Shown: in pieces, positions 1 through 10,788 of the stretch
Position numbering within the stretch: position 1 is the stretch's first letter
Layout: each line of letters opens with the position of its first letter
Assembly: GCA_964035575.1 (NCBI GenBank)
Contig: OZ037843.1
Coordinates: forward strand, 806,001 to 870,000
Source of the DNA: Rhynchopus sp. YZ270_cl-10
Lineage: Eukaryota; Euglenozoa; Diplonemea; Diplonemida; Diplonemidae
DNA length: 64,000 bases
Direction: 5' to 3'
Made by a program: the position numbers and the translations under genes
The notes under the pieces: generated by a model
Database searches by the model: none
The model's input: the letters and a program-made list of their open reading frames with translations, nothing else
What the model was told of the DNA's origin: nothing

Positions 1-1900
1 CTAACACATAGTTGAGAGAGAACGCAAGTTTGTAAACCATATTCGACGCGGATTTGAGGTGCTTCTGGAGGGCTGTGACAACGTTGGACAGAGCATGCGG
101 GAGACAGCTGAGAAATCGAATATTCCATTCAAACGCCAAATCTCTACTTGCACCTCCATCACCCCCCCCTCTGTCACTGCGCAGAAGGAACGGTGTCCCC
201 AAGCCGAGCTTTGTCAGTATAGTATCAATCTCGACCTTCAGGCTTGCCGCATCCCAGGTAGTACCTTTCTCCTTCAGAACGGGGGGTAAACAGTAGCTTT
301 TAGTACGATTCTGCACAATGTTCACCAGGGAGTGCAGCCCCTGGTTCGACTTGCCGCAGTCGTGGATCAACACAAATCGAAAATTACCCATGCCTCGCTT
401 TATCCCTTCCACGTGTGCACTGAAAATTTTTTCCCCGTACTGACGCCATCCCTCTTGTACGTCTACACCCTTTTCGGGAATGACGCACCCGGCAAGCATT
501 TGGGTGAAGCGAGTGACTGAACGGAAAGGGATGCCGAGCATAGCAGCTGCTTCTGTGGCCTGTAGAACAAAAGTGTCGCGTGTGTTATGCAGACATTTCA
601 TAACATCCTGATTCCGCGATCTGTTGTGCTTTTTCTTCTTCTTCGACTCGTTGTGCGAGGGTGTGTCACAGTGCTTTTTGACATCCCCTCTTGACGCTGT
701 GGTTGGAAAGCAAATGTTACATGAGCGACACACTAGGAGCAGCTGTGTCATCGCGTATTCCCTTCCCCTCGGCAACCTGTACCCCACGCAGTCCTTCCGC
801 ATCTGCAAGGAGAGCCCCCAACCCTCCATCTTGGCCCATGACTGCATGGCGTCAGAGAGTGTGATCAGGGGAAACGTCGCCATCACACCGTTGCTCTCTG
901 TCTCCAGGGAAGACACCAGATCTCTGACGGCGGACGTGCTCAGCGTCTGCTGTGTCTGCTGTTGTGTCGGCTGCTGTGTCTGCTGCTGTGTCTGCTGCTG
1001 TGTCTGCTGCTGTGTCTGTGTCGGCTGCTGTGTCTGAAAATGCAGCATTGTATGCAGCTGTGGCGGCAGGGGGAGTGTTGTAGCTGGCTGCATCATATCA
1101 TACTTGGCCATCTCTATTGAGAGAGCTTTGGCTTTGGGGATCTTTTTATTAGTTTGTTGTGAAACCGTATAAAGACCCCTGCTTATTGCCAGCTCTACAC
1201 ATTCGCTGTAACTCATTTTGGGGCGGTAGTAGCGGGCACTCAGCACCTCCCGTCGCGTCACCACAGCCGGATCTTCTTCTTCAGGCGTTTCATCAGTCGC
1301 TTCGGCAGGCGTTTCATCAGTCGCTTCGGCAGGAGTTTCGGCAGGAGTTTCGGCAGGAGGGTCGGCAGACGCGTCAGGAGTCTCACCAGGAGTCTCATCA
1401 GCGTCGATGACCGTGGGAGGGGGTGGGGCGGCGGCTGCAGGCGATGTAATGGGGGAAGCTGTCCTCCTCCTCGACCCCCCCCTCGCCCTGCTGGCCGACC
1501 TCCCGGAGCTGCACTCCCTTGAACGTTTGCGCTTGCGTTCATTAATGTTGGGAGAGCGGTTGAGACTCCACCCCTCCTGGAAAGCGGGTGACGGCGGGGA
1601 CCTGTCATTCGGGGGGGGGTTCCATTCTCCTCCTTGCCCACATGATGCATCTACACATGATATTTGAATGAGGAAGAAAAACAGGTATATGAATATGTCT
1701 TCCATGTTAAAGTCTTTTTACGTCAATACGGCCCTGCAGTAATGTGTTTTTGTAATGGGGGGGAGGGTGCGAATTCCAAAGTCAGACAAAAGGTAGGGGT
1801 GGGGGTGGGATTTTTTTTTTTTTGGACATTTTTATCGTGTACATGATTACGAATTAACCTCAAAAAACTACTTCTGCAAACCAACGACTAAGGTGCTGAA
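1..1900 (-). mobile_element. hAT-like transposon, left copy, cut by window edge
   Basis: Reverse-complement copy of the transposon at 2017-3306: base 1 pairs with about base 3306, and matching continues through 1140-1230 (to 2320-2400) and 1620-1760 (to 2080-2220). The copy is about 600 bases longer over the shared span because it keeps coding parts lost from the right copy. Read on the minus strand from the ATG at 1216 it encodes the protein start MSYSECVELAISRG, a Q/T-rich run from a CAG/ACA microsatellite (948-1030), and a BED-type zinc finger (CRSCNIC then HCDTPSH, about 650-760). Upstream of the ATG the same frame stays open through a repetitive acidic Thr/Pro segment (about 1280-1410), so the start could lie further up. 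The catalytic part leaves the window at base 1. Confidence 0.75.
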
Positions 1901-2016
1901 ATTTACCCTCATATTTTTGTGATCAGCTTCGTTCCCGCACTTTAATGCAGTCCGTTAGTTTGCAGAAGTAGTGTTTTTCTCTCTCTCTTTATGTTTTTTT
2001 TTTTTTTTTTTTTTTG

Positions 2017-4355
2017 CACCTTAGTCCGTTGTTTGCAGAAGTAGTTTTTTGTGGTTAATATTCGTAATCAATATACACAATAGTCCAACAAAAAAAAACC
2101 CGCCCCAACCTGTCTGACTTTGGAATTCACACCCCCCATTACAAAAACAAAGTACTGCAGGGCCATATGAAGACATATTCATATACCTGTTCTTCCTCAT
2201 TGTCTCATGTGTAGATGCATCAGGTGCTGCTGAAACTCCTGCTGAAACTCCTGCTGAAACTCCTGCTGAAACTCCTGAAGATCCGGCTGTGGTGACGCGA
2301 CGGGAGCTGCTACTACCGCCCCAAAATGAGTTACAGCGAATGTGTAGAGCTGGCAATAAGCAGGGGTCTTTATACGGTTTCACAACAAACTAATAAAAAG
2401 ATCCCCAAAGCCAAAGCTCTCTCAATAGAGATGGCCAAGTATGATATGATGCAGCCAGCTACAACACTCCCCCTGACACAGCAGCCGCTGAGCACGTCCG
2501 CCGTCAGAATCTGGTGTCTTCCTTGGAGACAGAGAGCAACGGTGTGACGACGACGTTACCCCTGATCACACTCTCTGACGCCATGCAGTCATGGGCCAAG
2601 ATGGAGGGTTGGGGGCTCTCCTGTCAAAAAGCACTGTGACACACCCTCGCACAACGAGTCGAAGAAGAAGAGAACGCACAACAGATCGCGGAATCAGGAT
2701 GTTATGAAATGTCTGCATAACACACGCAATACTTTTGTTCTACAGGCCACAGAAGCAGCTGCTATGCTCGGCATCCCTTTCCGTTCAGTCACTCGCTTCA
2801 CCCAAATGCTTGCCGGGTGCGTCATTCCCGAAAAGGGTGTAGACGTACAAGAGGGATGGCGTCAGTACGGGGAAAAAATTTTCAGTGCACACGTGGAAGG
2901 GATAAAGCGAGGCATGGGTAATTTTCGATTTGTGTTGATCCACGACTGCGGCAAGTCGAACCAGGGGCTGCACTCCCTGGTGAACATTGTGCAGAATCGT
3001 ACTAAAAGCTACTGTTTACCCCCCGTTCTGAAGGAGAAAGGTACTACCTGGGATGCGGCAAGCCTGAAGGTCGAGATTGATACTATACTGACAAAGCTCG
3101 GCTTGGGGACACCGTTCCTTCTGCGCAGTGACAGAGGGGGGGGTGATGGAGGTGCAAGTAGAGATTTGGCGTTTGAATGGAATATTCGATTTCTCAGCTG
3201 TCTCCCGCATGCTCTGTCCAACGTTGTCACAGCCCTCCAGAAGCACCTCAAATCCGCGTCGAATATGGTTTACAAACTTGCGTTCTCTCTCAACTATGTG
3301 TTAGCGACTTCCACACGTCAGTCGAGATGGCTAGCAGTTCAAGAAAAAACGCAGCATGATAGTTGAGCGGGCGGTGGCACAGCAAGGGGGATGTACAAAC
3401 AAATGTTTGGGGAACTTGTGCACTCCTCCCAGATCATTATCCTCAGCGCCGCCGAAACGTTAGAAGAACTCTTTTTGGCTTTAGATGTGATAGTTGAGCA
3501 GGCGGTGGCACAGCAAGGGGAACATGTACGCGTTTTATTTCGCATCTCCTCGTCTATGAGCACTTCTCGGAAAGGGTTAAAGCCCTTTTTGTTTTTACTG
3601 CGAGCGAAGTGAAGCAGTCGGGGACAAATGTGAAGGGCTCAGAAGGGCGAAGGCAACTTGTTCGCGTCGACCGTGTATGGTGACATGACGAACTTGTTGC
3701 AGGTCTACCGTGACATGGCTGCGGATGATTCTCTCGCGGAGGATGATTAGGATTAGCCGTCATCAAAGACGAACTCGTGCGCCTGTGGGAAGAAACGCCG
3801 GACGTGGGTAGGTATTTTTACCTTGCACTGCGAATGCTGACTCCTTGCGGCTGTTGCATCCTGACGAGATTGGGCAGAGGTGTCGGTCTCGTCTCCATGA
3901 AGGCCTCTGTACCTCTGTTTGACGAGGTGACAGACAGCATGTGGGAGGAGTATGTGGCAAGAGCATTGGCGTCCTCCCCGGATATCGCGACAGTTCTACC
4001 GACTGCACCCGAACAAGCAGTTCGCAGAGCTGGCACTGGATCTCCTGAGTGTTACCCCCGCATCTACTCAACCCGATAGCGCGATGAGTCGTGCGCTTCC
4101 TGCGAACCGTTGTACTCAAGAAAAAGTGTTTACCCTGAGCACGAATCAAGATGTGAATAGAGTCCGATGATCCGATGGTGTATGCTGCAGAAAATGACTG
4201 CTGAGAGCTGATCATCTCTCTCTTCCACCCCCCCCCCCCCCCCCACCCTCCCTCATCATTTCCCCCATTGAAACTCTCATCAACGAGTGGCATTTTATGA
4301 ACTCCGCACAACTGTATTAAGGTGCGGGAACGAAGCTGGCTGATCACAAAAATAT
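2017..4355 (+). mobile_element. hAT-like transposon, right copy, degenerate
   Basis: Head-to-head partner of the left copy. A shared end sequence (GCACCTTAGTC.. at 2017; its reverse complement at 1862-1896) marks the junction. A second inverted pair, CATATTTTTGTGATCAGC at about 1911 and its complement at about 4335-4355, brackets the element, so 1897-2016 holds terminal sequence of both copies. The interior carries the transposase remnant described separately, then a C-rich run at 4228-4243. No clean 8-bp target duplication is visible. Confidence 0.65.
2326..4100 (+). pseudogene. hAT-family transposase remnant
   Basis: The N terminus (MSYSECVELAISRG) opens at 2326 but is interrupted at 2547. 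The best-preserved segment is 2704-3366 (220 codons). It shows the hAT core order: LIHDCGK, then an acidic RSDRGGGDGG stretch, then SCLPHALSNV (the C..H motif) and SRWLAVQ (the usual RW motif). Further pieces in shifted frames lie at 3391-3612 and 3766-4079; NKQFAELALDLLSVTPAS near 4010-4060 matches the hAT C-terminal dimerisation region. Compared with the left copy, a deletion near 2620 removes the zinc-finger cysteines and others shorten the Q/T region. It cannot make a full transposase as it stands. Family assignment rests on motif order. Confidence 0.6.
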
Positions 4356-4439
4356 GGCTGCCACATCGTGGGTTGCCGCTGAGGGTAAGTTTCTGCCGAA
4401 AATCAATTTCCACCTCTGTGTTTGGGCACATTTTTTCCC

Positions 4440-4749
4440 TACGAACCCCAAAGATCTCAAAGATCTTTCACGATTTTTCAGGATTTTACAAATTCTTCTC
4501 CCTTTTTTTTTTTTTTCCCCCAGGATTTTCAAAAGATCTTTGAGATCTTTTGAAATCCTAAAAAAAATAACTAATTATTAGCGTGAAATAAAGTGCACTT
4601 TTTTTCACGCCCACGTAATTTTGGCTCACGAGTGAGAGTTTATTGCCCGAGCCGCAGGCGAGGGCAATAATAGAGCACGAGTGAGACAAAATACGTGGAA
4701 GTGAAAAAACGCACTTTATTTCAAACTAATACGTAGTTTTGTTTTACAA
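4440..4749. repeat. palindromic flank of the tyrosine-recombinase element
   Basis: Self-complementary AT-rich DNA. GATCTTTGAGATC-type palindromes at 4450-4560 recur inverted at 6260-6300. GTGAAATAAAGTGC / GCACTTTTTTTCAC forms a hairpin at 4578-4609 and recurs inverted at 6148-6177. 4625-4735 is a further imperfect palindrome. There is no coding potential. Confidence 0.6.
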
Positions 4750-6214
4750 GTGAAAATGATATTTTTGCTGGGATCCTTCACAAACGAGACGTAAAATAGA
4801 GTGATTTTATGAACAAAATGTGGGTACCTGTAAGTGAGAGTGTGAATGAGAGTAGGGGAACATGTGAACATCAATCAAAAGCAGGGAAGGGGTTACTTTT
4901 TTTGATATATGCCTCCTATGACTGGTACTAATTACAAGATGTCACCACTCATCTCGCCTGTAGGGGGGGGGCAGGTGTATAGAGCATCACAGAAGGGGGG
5001 TTTTTTTTTTTGCACTCATGATCATGGTTTGTTCTGTTGCACATTGATGTTAATCTTGACTTCTTGTGGCGTCTGAGTTGGGGGACTGTTGTTCTGTGTC
5101 AACAGCTGTGACATCGCAACTTGACCGGCCTGTGTGACTTCGGTGTACCTTTGTGGCATTGCCTGACTGACCCACCCATAGTGGCGTTGCATCTGTACAA
5201 TAGATGCTCCTGCCTCAGCGGCTTGAGTCGCAGAAGACCTGCGGAAGCTGTGCCCAGTGTACGAACCGTCCAGCGCAAGCACCCTCGCGACTTCTGCAGG
5301 TATGCCGTACATTTTGTTGATGCCAAGAGGTTGCACACGAAAGGTCCCAGTAGTAGTTCTGTCAGCTGTCGTCTTAGTTCCAGTGATGAAGAAGCGACCC
5401 TCCTGTGAAACTGGTGAGCGCCGGTTCAGGTACTCCTCCACCACACAAAAGTAGATGCTGTCTCTTGGTACCACAAACCTCCCACGCTCCATGTCGGCCT
5501 TTTTCACCTTAGCACAGTGCTGGTACGTGAAGAGGTATCCCACTGGTGATTCCTGATAATTTGTCATCTCAAGCATCAGTGCTTCTGTGCATCTCATTCC
5601 CGACAGAAAACACACCGCGACGTAAGCCTTGCGGACACACCAGTAGCAGTCGCTCAACTCGCTCATCTTGAGAAACATCTCCACTTCTCCCTTCGAAAAC
5701 GTCTTGCTCTTCTTCGTCGATTCGTCACTTCCCCAGGTCTTCAGCAACAGCCCGATGCGGTGGTACTCCTTTAGTGAAAAGTCGAACTCCGTCTTGAACA
5801 TAAAGTTGAGCTTACAGTAGCACGACCATAATGAGCTGGCTTTGTAGCTGCGTTCTTCGCGCAGGTGTGTCAAGTAAGAGACCACATGTTCTTCTCTTGG
5901 CTGCTTCCGCCCCGTGATTTTATTGTGTTGTAAAAACTTATTCCACTCCGTTTTGTATGCAGTGCTTGACTTCAACCCTGCCAGAAGCTCGGTCTCATAC
6001 AGATCCTCCATAGCCTCCTTCTTCTTGGTCCTTGGCATGATTTGTAGGGTGGAGTGTGTGGTTTTGTGACTGACAGAAAACAGTGAAACTTTTTTTCACG
6101 CCAGTGAAACTTTTTTTCACGCCTCCAGCGAAATTACTAAGAGCAAGCGTGAAAAAAAGCTCACTTTATTTCACGCCCCGTTTGTGAAGGATCCCAGCAA
6201 AAAGTCATTTTCAC
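4750..6214 (-). mobile_element. Crypton-like tyrosine-recombinase element
   Basis: A 37-bp sequence (GTGAAAATGATATTTTTGC.. at 4750-4786) recurs inverted at 6179-6214 with one small gap, bracketing a single gene for a tyrosine recombinase. There is no reverse transcriptase, capsid or DDE transposase in the interval, which fits the Crypton class of DNA transposons and not DIRS or LTR elements. Inverted ends are unusual for Cryptons. Palindromes extend outward on both sides to about 4440 and 6540, so the true limits may be wider. Confidence 0.65.
5022..6038 (-). CDS. tyrosine recombinase (phage-integrase fold)
   Basis: 338 aa from MPRTKKKEAM. Residues 1-110 form a core-binding-like domain; the catalytic domain follows. 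Visible active-site residues: Arg149 (SGMRCTEAL), a likely Lys near 178-180 (KVKKADMERG), His263-x-x-Arg266 (GHSFRRSSA), His286/Trp289 (RHYGWV) and nucleophile Tyr298 (RYTEV). All positions of the R-K-HxxR-H/W-Y set are filled, so the enzyme may be active. The tail is Q/N/T-rich. The family cuts and rejoins DNA through a 3'-phosphotyrosine and would integrate or excise the element. The GC-richer gene sits alone between inverted repeats. Two other N-terminal pieces of this gene family lie at 41130-41290 and 41792-42019. The start is the first ATG; an in-frame KKK run suggests nuclear targeting. Confidence 0.85.
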   Translation of the reverse strand: MPRTKKKEAMEDLYETELLAGLKSSTAYKTEWNKFLQHNKITGRKQPREEHVVSYLTHLREERSYKASSLWSCYCKLNFMFKTEFDFSLKEYHRIGLLLKTWGSDESTKKSKTFSKGEVEMFLKMSELSDCYWCVRKAYVAVCFLSGMRCTEALMLEMTNYQESPVGYLFTYQHCAKVKKADMERGRFVVPRDSIYFCVVEEYLNRRSPVSQEGRFFITGTKTTADRTTTGTFRVQPLGINKMYGIPAEVARVLALDGSYTGHSFRRSSATQAAEAGASIVQMQRHYGWVSQAMPQRYTEVTQAGQVAMSQLLTQNNSPPTQTPQEVKININVQQNKP

Positions 6215-7147
6215 ATGTGATATAAAAAAAAAAAATCTTTTCTCTTTTTTTTTTTTTTTCAGGATTTTCAAAAGATCTCAAAGATCTTTTGAAATCCTGA
6301 AAAAAAAAGACAAAAATCCTGAAAATCTTTTTTTTTTTTTTTTCCTCTCGAAAAAAGACAAAAAAAGACAAAAGATCTTTCCTGACCCGTGAAAAAAGAT
6401 AAAAAAAAAAAAAAAAAGATAAAAAAGATTTTGAAAAACCCTAAAAATCCTGAAAAATCCCAGGAAATTTTTTAAAAGATCTCAAAGATCTTTGAGATCT
6501 TAGGAAAAAAAAAAAAAAAAAAAAAAAAAGATTTTTTTTTAAAAGAGGAGACGACGCTGGACAAAACTCCATATCGATTGAAAATATTATCTTAATCATT
6601 TCCACCCATTATATTGGTGTGCAATGCCAGCCACAAGCAGCTGAATGCTGTTAAACTTGTTGTCGTGACCCACCCCCTCGTGCTACTGAACCAAGAGGTC
6701 AAATGGCTGTTATCCTGGTCAAGGAGCAGACCGCCGAAACCAGGCCTTTTCTTTTTTGACCCGTTTGCTAACGAACATCAAAATATTTTGAAAAAAGATT
6801 CCATTTTAAACATTTTTCTTTTTCTTGTAGTGGGGCTTTCAAACAGGATTTAGTCGCTATCTCAACAAAGAAGTGCACCTACCTCTCAACTTACAAAGTA
6901 CTGCAATGAAATACAATACAAAACAAACAGAGTGGCAAAAACAAAAACAAACACAAACAAACTTTCACGCCCCCTTTCCACTGAACCAACCGCCAGAAGG
7001 CGGAGAAGAACGAGGATATTTGCGAGTCAGCTGAATGCTGTGCGATAACGAATACAACCCAAGGTGACCAAGCGATGAGAGGCTCAGGTTCATCTTATAA
7101 ACTATTCTTCTGTTGTTGACACAACTTGTTGTTTTCCTTATCAGAAT
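6215..7147. other. low-complexity spacer, no gene
   Basis: 6215-6540 is homopolymeric A/T with GATCTCAAAGATC-type palindromes shared with 4440-4560. 6557-6602 contains a short dispersed repeat (ACTCCAT.. ATTATCTTAATCATT) that recurs at 20645-20690. 6865-6950 resembles the inside of the intron at 21900-21960 (ACAATACAAAACAAACA). I see no supported coding region. Confidence 0.5.
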
Positions 7148-7270
7148 GTAAACCACGAAAATGGATTGTAGGACTGCATGGTTGGGGGGGGGGGGTCCAC
7201 CACGGTACAGCCGGTCATTGTACCAAAGGTAGACTGTTCACGAGAGGGCTTTTGTATTTCAACTCTACTT
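7148..7270 (+). repeat. dispersed structured repeat, copy 1
   Basis: Member of a family of about 120 bp with the core CTGTTCACGAGAGGG, preceded by AACCACGAAAATGG and two potential hairpins (GGTGT..ACC and GGTACA..TGTACC). Other copies: 35022-35141, 46227-46344 and 56638-56750, with cores only at 23247-23292 and 50878-50914. All copies lie on the plus strand and most precede plus-strand genes; this one is 310 bp before the receptor at 7581. It may be a SINE, a small RNA or a promoter-associated block. Confidence 0.6.
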
Positions 7271-7580
7271 TTTTTCCTTCCGTTCTGATTGTTGAGTATC
7301 TTTCCTTCGTTTAGTCGTTTTGCAGGCCTGGTGCTGACCAACCATTCAACCCACGATTTCCCAAAAAAAAACCCCCCCCCCCCCCCCAAAAGTTAGCGTC
7401 AGGCCTGGTCATTTTGAATTACTAAAATCAGTATAACAACGGTGTCCCCCGCCGAGTCCCCCCATATTTCTATGTGTGGTAAACCATTTTTTTTGTGCTT
7501 TTCTGAACACTCCATTCCCCCGCTCCCGACCCTACACACATGCCCAGGCACCCTCTTCCCTTTCTGCACACCTCAGAACA

Positions 7581-10199
7581 ATGGTGTCCTGCGGGATCCA
7601 GTCGCTGACAATACTGCTGTGTGTGGTGCTGATTCTGTCGATAGGTGCGATTGTCGGTGGTTTCACTCTGTCAACATGGGACGACCTTCTGGAGAAGGCA
7701 CGTGACACAGGTGACGAGGGCTTCGGGATGTGTCTCAACAGTGGCACGGTGGACATCGAAACGGTCTCGGCACGCTACCTGCGCTCCGTTCTTGGCAGTG
7801 TGGAAACGGCAGTGAAGGAGTACCTGAGGGTGCCTGAACAGCTTGTAGTCTCGCTGGCCAACCTTGCGAAGGCACACCACCCAAACGTGAGCACGAGCCC
7901 TGCCTTTTCGACTTCAGTGTTGCGTCCTGCAATCATGTCTGCTTATAAGGCCGGGAAGATGGCTGGGGTCGACTATATCTCGCTAGAAACGTACCCGTGG
8001 TGCAGTGCACACCCCTTTCATTGGAAGAGGGGTGACGGGTTTGCAGGGTGGGGCTCGCGGATAGGGTTCAGGGACGTAAACGCTGCGAGCGGTGTCACGC
8101 CTGCGAACGGCAGCCTGGTGGTGATGGTGTACGAGCAAGTGGACCTTGCGACGCTGGCGCCAGGGAGGGGGGACTGGGCTATCTATACGGAAAGCGGCAA
8201 CGTGGGCCAAATCAAGTTCCCGAACGAGCCGTGCAACCACATGCCTGACTACAACAAGGGGGAGGTACGTGGGCTGTGCGTCTACCCCATGGCGATGAAG
8301 GAACCGTTGAAGTCGCGAAATGAGGAGCAACGTGGGAGGGTGCTGTACAACATAGAGGACAGCGCACCAGATCTCTACCCGGCGGAAACGCTTGTCTACG
8401 ATTCGCTGGTGATGCTGTGGGACTTCATGTCGTATGAGCTCACCTACACCTTCACCCACCCAGATATGTACACGATGCGCCCCAAGCAGGGCAAACGTGT
8501 GGGTTCTGTCAATGCCATCCTCACTTCGCACGGCATCGTCGATGCAGTGCGTGCACAGCTGCTCCCGAAGGACGCGTCGCTGTACATGGTGGAGTGGGTG
8601 CGTGCAACAGGTGAAGTGGGGGAACTTGTGGCGTACAACAGAGGACGGCAGCTGCAGTACGTGTGGCGCATGGGAGGTCTGGGTGTTGAGACTTTCATGG
8701 CAGCCAGCTTCAACATAACGAACCACTCGATGGAAGACGCGACGTCGCACATCCCCTCAGTGATTGCAGAGCACGGGCGGTTTGTGTTCACACACCCGCA
8801 GAACTACAAAGACCTTGTGGAGAAGACAGAGGACTCCTTCCTGAAGTGGTCTGACTCGAACGGCACGGAGTTCTGGACAATCACGTCGACAATTGAACAC
8901 AGAACGATTGCGTGGTACGCGAACCTTCTGGTACCAAGGGAGTCTGTGATGGATACGATTGATGCGTCGACGAATGCGATCCGTGCGAAGGTGGCATCAG
9001 ATCTGTCCTCTGCAGACGCACAGAAGGAGGATGCGGTGATTGTGATGGCGATTGTGACGGCTGTTGCGGTCATCGGACTTCTTGCCGTTGCTGTTGTGTT
9101 CACACGCTACATCACGTCACCTCTGCTGAAGCTTGGGAATGAGATGGCAAGTGTGGCTGTGATGGACCTGGAGGCTGTGGACACAAAACGTGCAGTGTCG
9201 CAGCTGAGTGAAGTGGGGATGATGCAGCGCAGCTTTGTTACCATGGTGGCGAACCTGGTGGAGTACCGGAACTACATGCCGCAGAGTGTGCTTGGCAACG
9301 AGAGTCAGGAGGAGGAACCACCCACAGAATCAGATGAGTCCACGTGGAAGTCCCAAACAAAGGGGGAGTCTGTTGCCTCATCACATTGCACGCCCAGCTC
9401 GGAGGTGGTGCAGCACCAGAAGGCACTGCTGCGTGTGGAAGGGATGAAGAAGAAGAAGGTGTCGCTGGCACACATGAACGTCTTGTCGTGGCACGCCTTC
9501 TGCAAGAAGCACAAGAACGCAGAGGTGCTCTCCACACACGGTGGTGTGATTGAGAGGATCCTGGCAGCAGTACATCACAACAAGGGCATGTGCGACACGT
9601 TTTCTGGCGACAAGATACTTGCCACCTTCAACGCCTTTGTTCCGAAGCCATCGCACAGTGTTGCCTGTGTGAAGGCTGCACACGAAGCAGCAACAGAACT
9701 TGGTGATGTGCACAAGATCTCGTATGGGTGCACGTCAGGCGAGGCACGTGTCGGGAACATGGGTTGCAACGGGATGAAGAAGGTGTCGATTCTTTCGCGG
9801 TCCATGCCGTGGGTGGTTGTGCTTGAGCGTTGGAACAAGAAGGAGAACCTGCCTGGTGTCATCGACCGCAACGTGTCACGTGAGGTGGAGGGACAGGTGG
9901 TGCTCCGTTGTGCAGGTGCTGTGTTGTATCAGAAGTTCCATGAGAAGGTGCAGACTGTGTTTGCTGTGAAGGGTCTGTGCAGCAGCAAAAACGAGGAGTG
10001 GATGTACCAGCTCGAGTCTGCCTCAAACAACCCGCACGCACTGTGGAACGAGGTCTTCGAGCACATCATCAAACAGGACTTTGAGAATGCGTCTTCTCTG
10101 CTGGACAGCGTCGCTCAAGACCAATGCACACCTTACGAAGAGCTTATGGGCTATGTGCGGGAGAAGGCTTATGCACCGTTCGTTGTGGTCATGCACTGA
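7581..10199 (+). CDS. receptor with degenerate cyclase domain, copy 1
   Basis: 872 aa. One N-terminal membrane segment (about residues 7-29) is followed by a large, probably extracellular region, a second membrane segment (about 484-506, IVMAIVTAVAVIGLLAV), a HAMP-like linker (RYITSPLLKLGNEMA) and a coiled stretch ending YRNYMPQSVL. A class III cyclase homology domain occupies about 620-790. It keeps FSGDKILATF and a GxxVGNMG-like strand but has LAHMN where the metal-binding FTDI should be, and lacks the NxxxR transition-state pair, so it is probably inactive. A conserved EWMYQ motif follows (about 805). The start is the ATG shared with copy 2; the open extension to 7476 is not conserved. The pyrimidine-rich CACCTCAG just before AACAATGG would suit a splice acceptor. 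Likely a plasma-membrane sensor; ligand unknown. Confidence 0.85.
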   Translation: MVSCGIQSLTILLCVVLILSIGAIVGGFTLSTWDDLLEKARDTGDEGFGMCLNSGTVDIETVSARYLRSVLGSVETAVKEYLRVPEQLVVSLANLAKAHHPNVSTSPAFSTSVLRPAIMSAYKAGKMAGVDYISLETYPWCSAHPFHWKRGDGFAGWGSRIGFRDVNAASGVTPANGSLVVMVYEQVDLATLAPGRGDWAIYTESGNVGQIKFPNEPCNHMPDYNKGEVRGLCVYPMAMKEPLKSRNEEQRGRVLYNIEDSAPDLYPAETLVYDSLVMLWDFMSYELTYTFTHPDMYTMRPKQGKRVGSVNAILTSHGIVDAVRAQLLPKDASLYMVEWVRATGEVGELVAYNRGRQLQYVWRMGGLGVETFMAASFNITNHSMEDATSHIPSVIAEHGRFVFTHPQNYKDLVEKTEDSFLKWSDSNGTEFWTITSTIEHRTIAWYANLLVPRESVMDTIDASTNAIRAKVASDLSSADAQKEDAVIVMAIVTAVAVIGLLAVAVVFTRYITSPLLKLGNEMASVAVMDLEAVDTKRAVSQLSEVGMMQRSFVTMVANLVEYRNYMPQSVLGNESQEEEPPTESDESTWKSQTKGESVASSHCTPSSEVVQHQKALLRVEGMKKKKVSLAHMNVLSWHAFCKKHKNAEVLSTHGGVIERILAAVHHNKGMCDTFSGDKILATFNAFVPKPSHSVACVKAAHEAATELGDVHKISYGCTSGEARVGNMGCNGMKKVSILSRSMPWVVVLERWNKKENLPGVIDRNVSREVEGQVVLRCAGAVLYQKFHEKVQTVFAVKGLCSSKNEEWMYQLESASNNPHALWNEVFEHIIKQDFENASSLLDSVAQDQCTPYEELMGYVREKAYAPFVVVMH

Positions 10200-10690
10200 G
10201 GTAGCTTGTTATTGGTATCGCTCTTGACGCTCATGTTTGCATCTTTGAGCGAAACCATGTTTGTGTCGTGTATGTTATTTTCCGTGCAACGCGGGTGATG
10301 CAGGTGCAGGTGTCTTGCCACCCCTTTATCTTACGCTGTTTGTGCGAAGTGTCTTTACAGTCACTACTCTCAAGCACAAGCAATATTTGTTGAGGCAAGA
10401 CGGTACAGCGCAGGCACGTAGTGTATTCCGAAACTAGACAAAAAAGAAGGCCAACGTTCAGATCTTGTACAACAGTATTCCCCCCTATTTGGCTGCGTTC
10501 AACGAAAAACACTGTTATATTTGCTATCAAGATCAGTTGGCGGATGATATTGTCTAGTTTTGTTGTGTACGATGCTTCATGCAATGCCTGCAATGGTGCT
10601 TGTTTTTTAAAGCTGCGTGTGCACGAGAGAGGCACATTCATCTTTCAAGGATTCTTTGTTTTGTGTTTTCATCTTTTTTTTTTTTTTTTT

Positions 10691-10788
10691 TTGCAAAATC
10701 TCCGCTTATCTGACTTCCCCCCGCACAATTTTGTTGCGCTGTGCCTCGGGTTTTATTTGAGTCATACTTTTTCTAAACCCCGCTTTTC
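10691..10788 (+). repeat. intergenic block of the receptor tandem unit
   Basis: The block beginning AAAATCTCCGCTTATCTGAC matches 16054-16142 with a few changes. It belongs to the tandem unit that carries each receptor gene and its 3' flank. Here it is uninterrupted on its left, so it serves as the empty site for the 899-bp element at 15155-16053. Confidence 0.7.

Noticed and set aside
624-1037. Cys/Val-rich plus-strand frame ending in CCVCCC-type repeats
   Set aside because: Antisense of the transposase Q/T microsatellite.
4750-6214. DIRS-type retroelement
   Set aside because: Only a tyrosine recombinase is present; no reverse transcriptase or RNase H motif in or near the element.
7983-8750. 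255-codon minus-strand frame in receptor copy 1
   Set aside because: Antisense shadow of the receptor; the parallel minus-strand frames in copy 2 simply mirror its sense strand.
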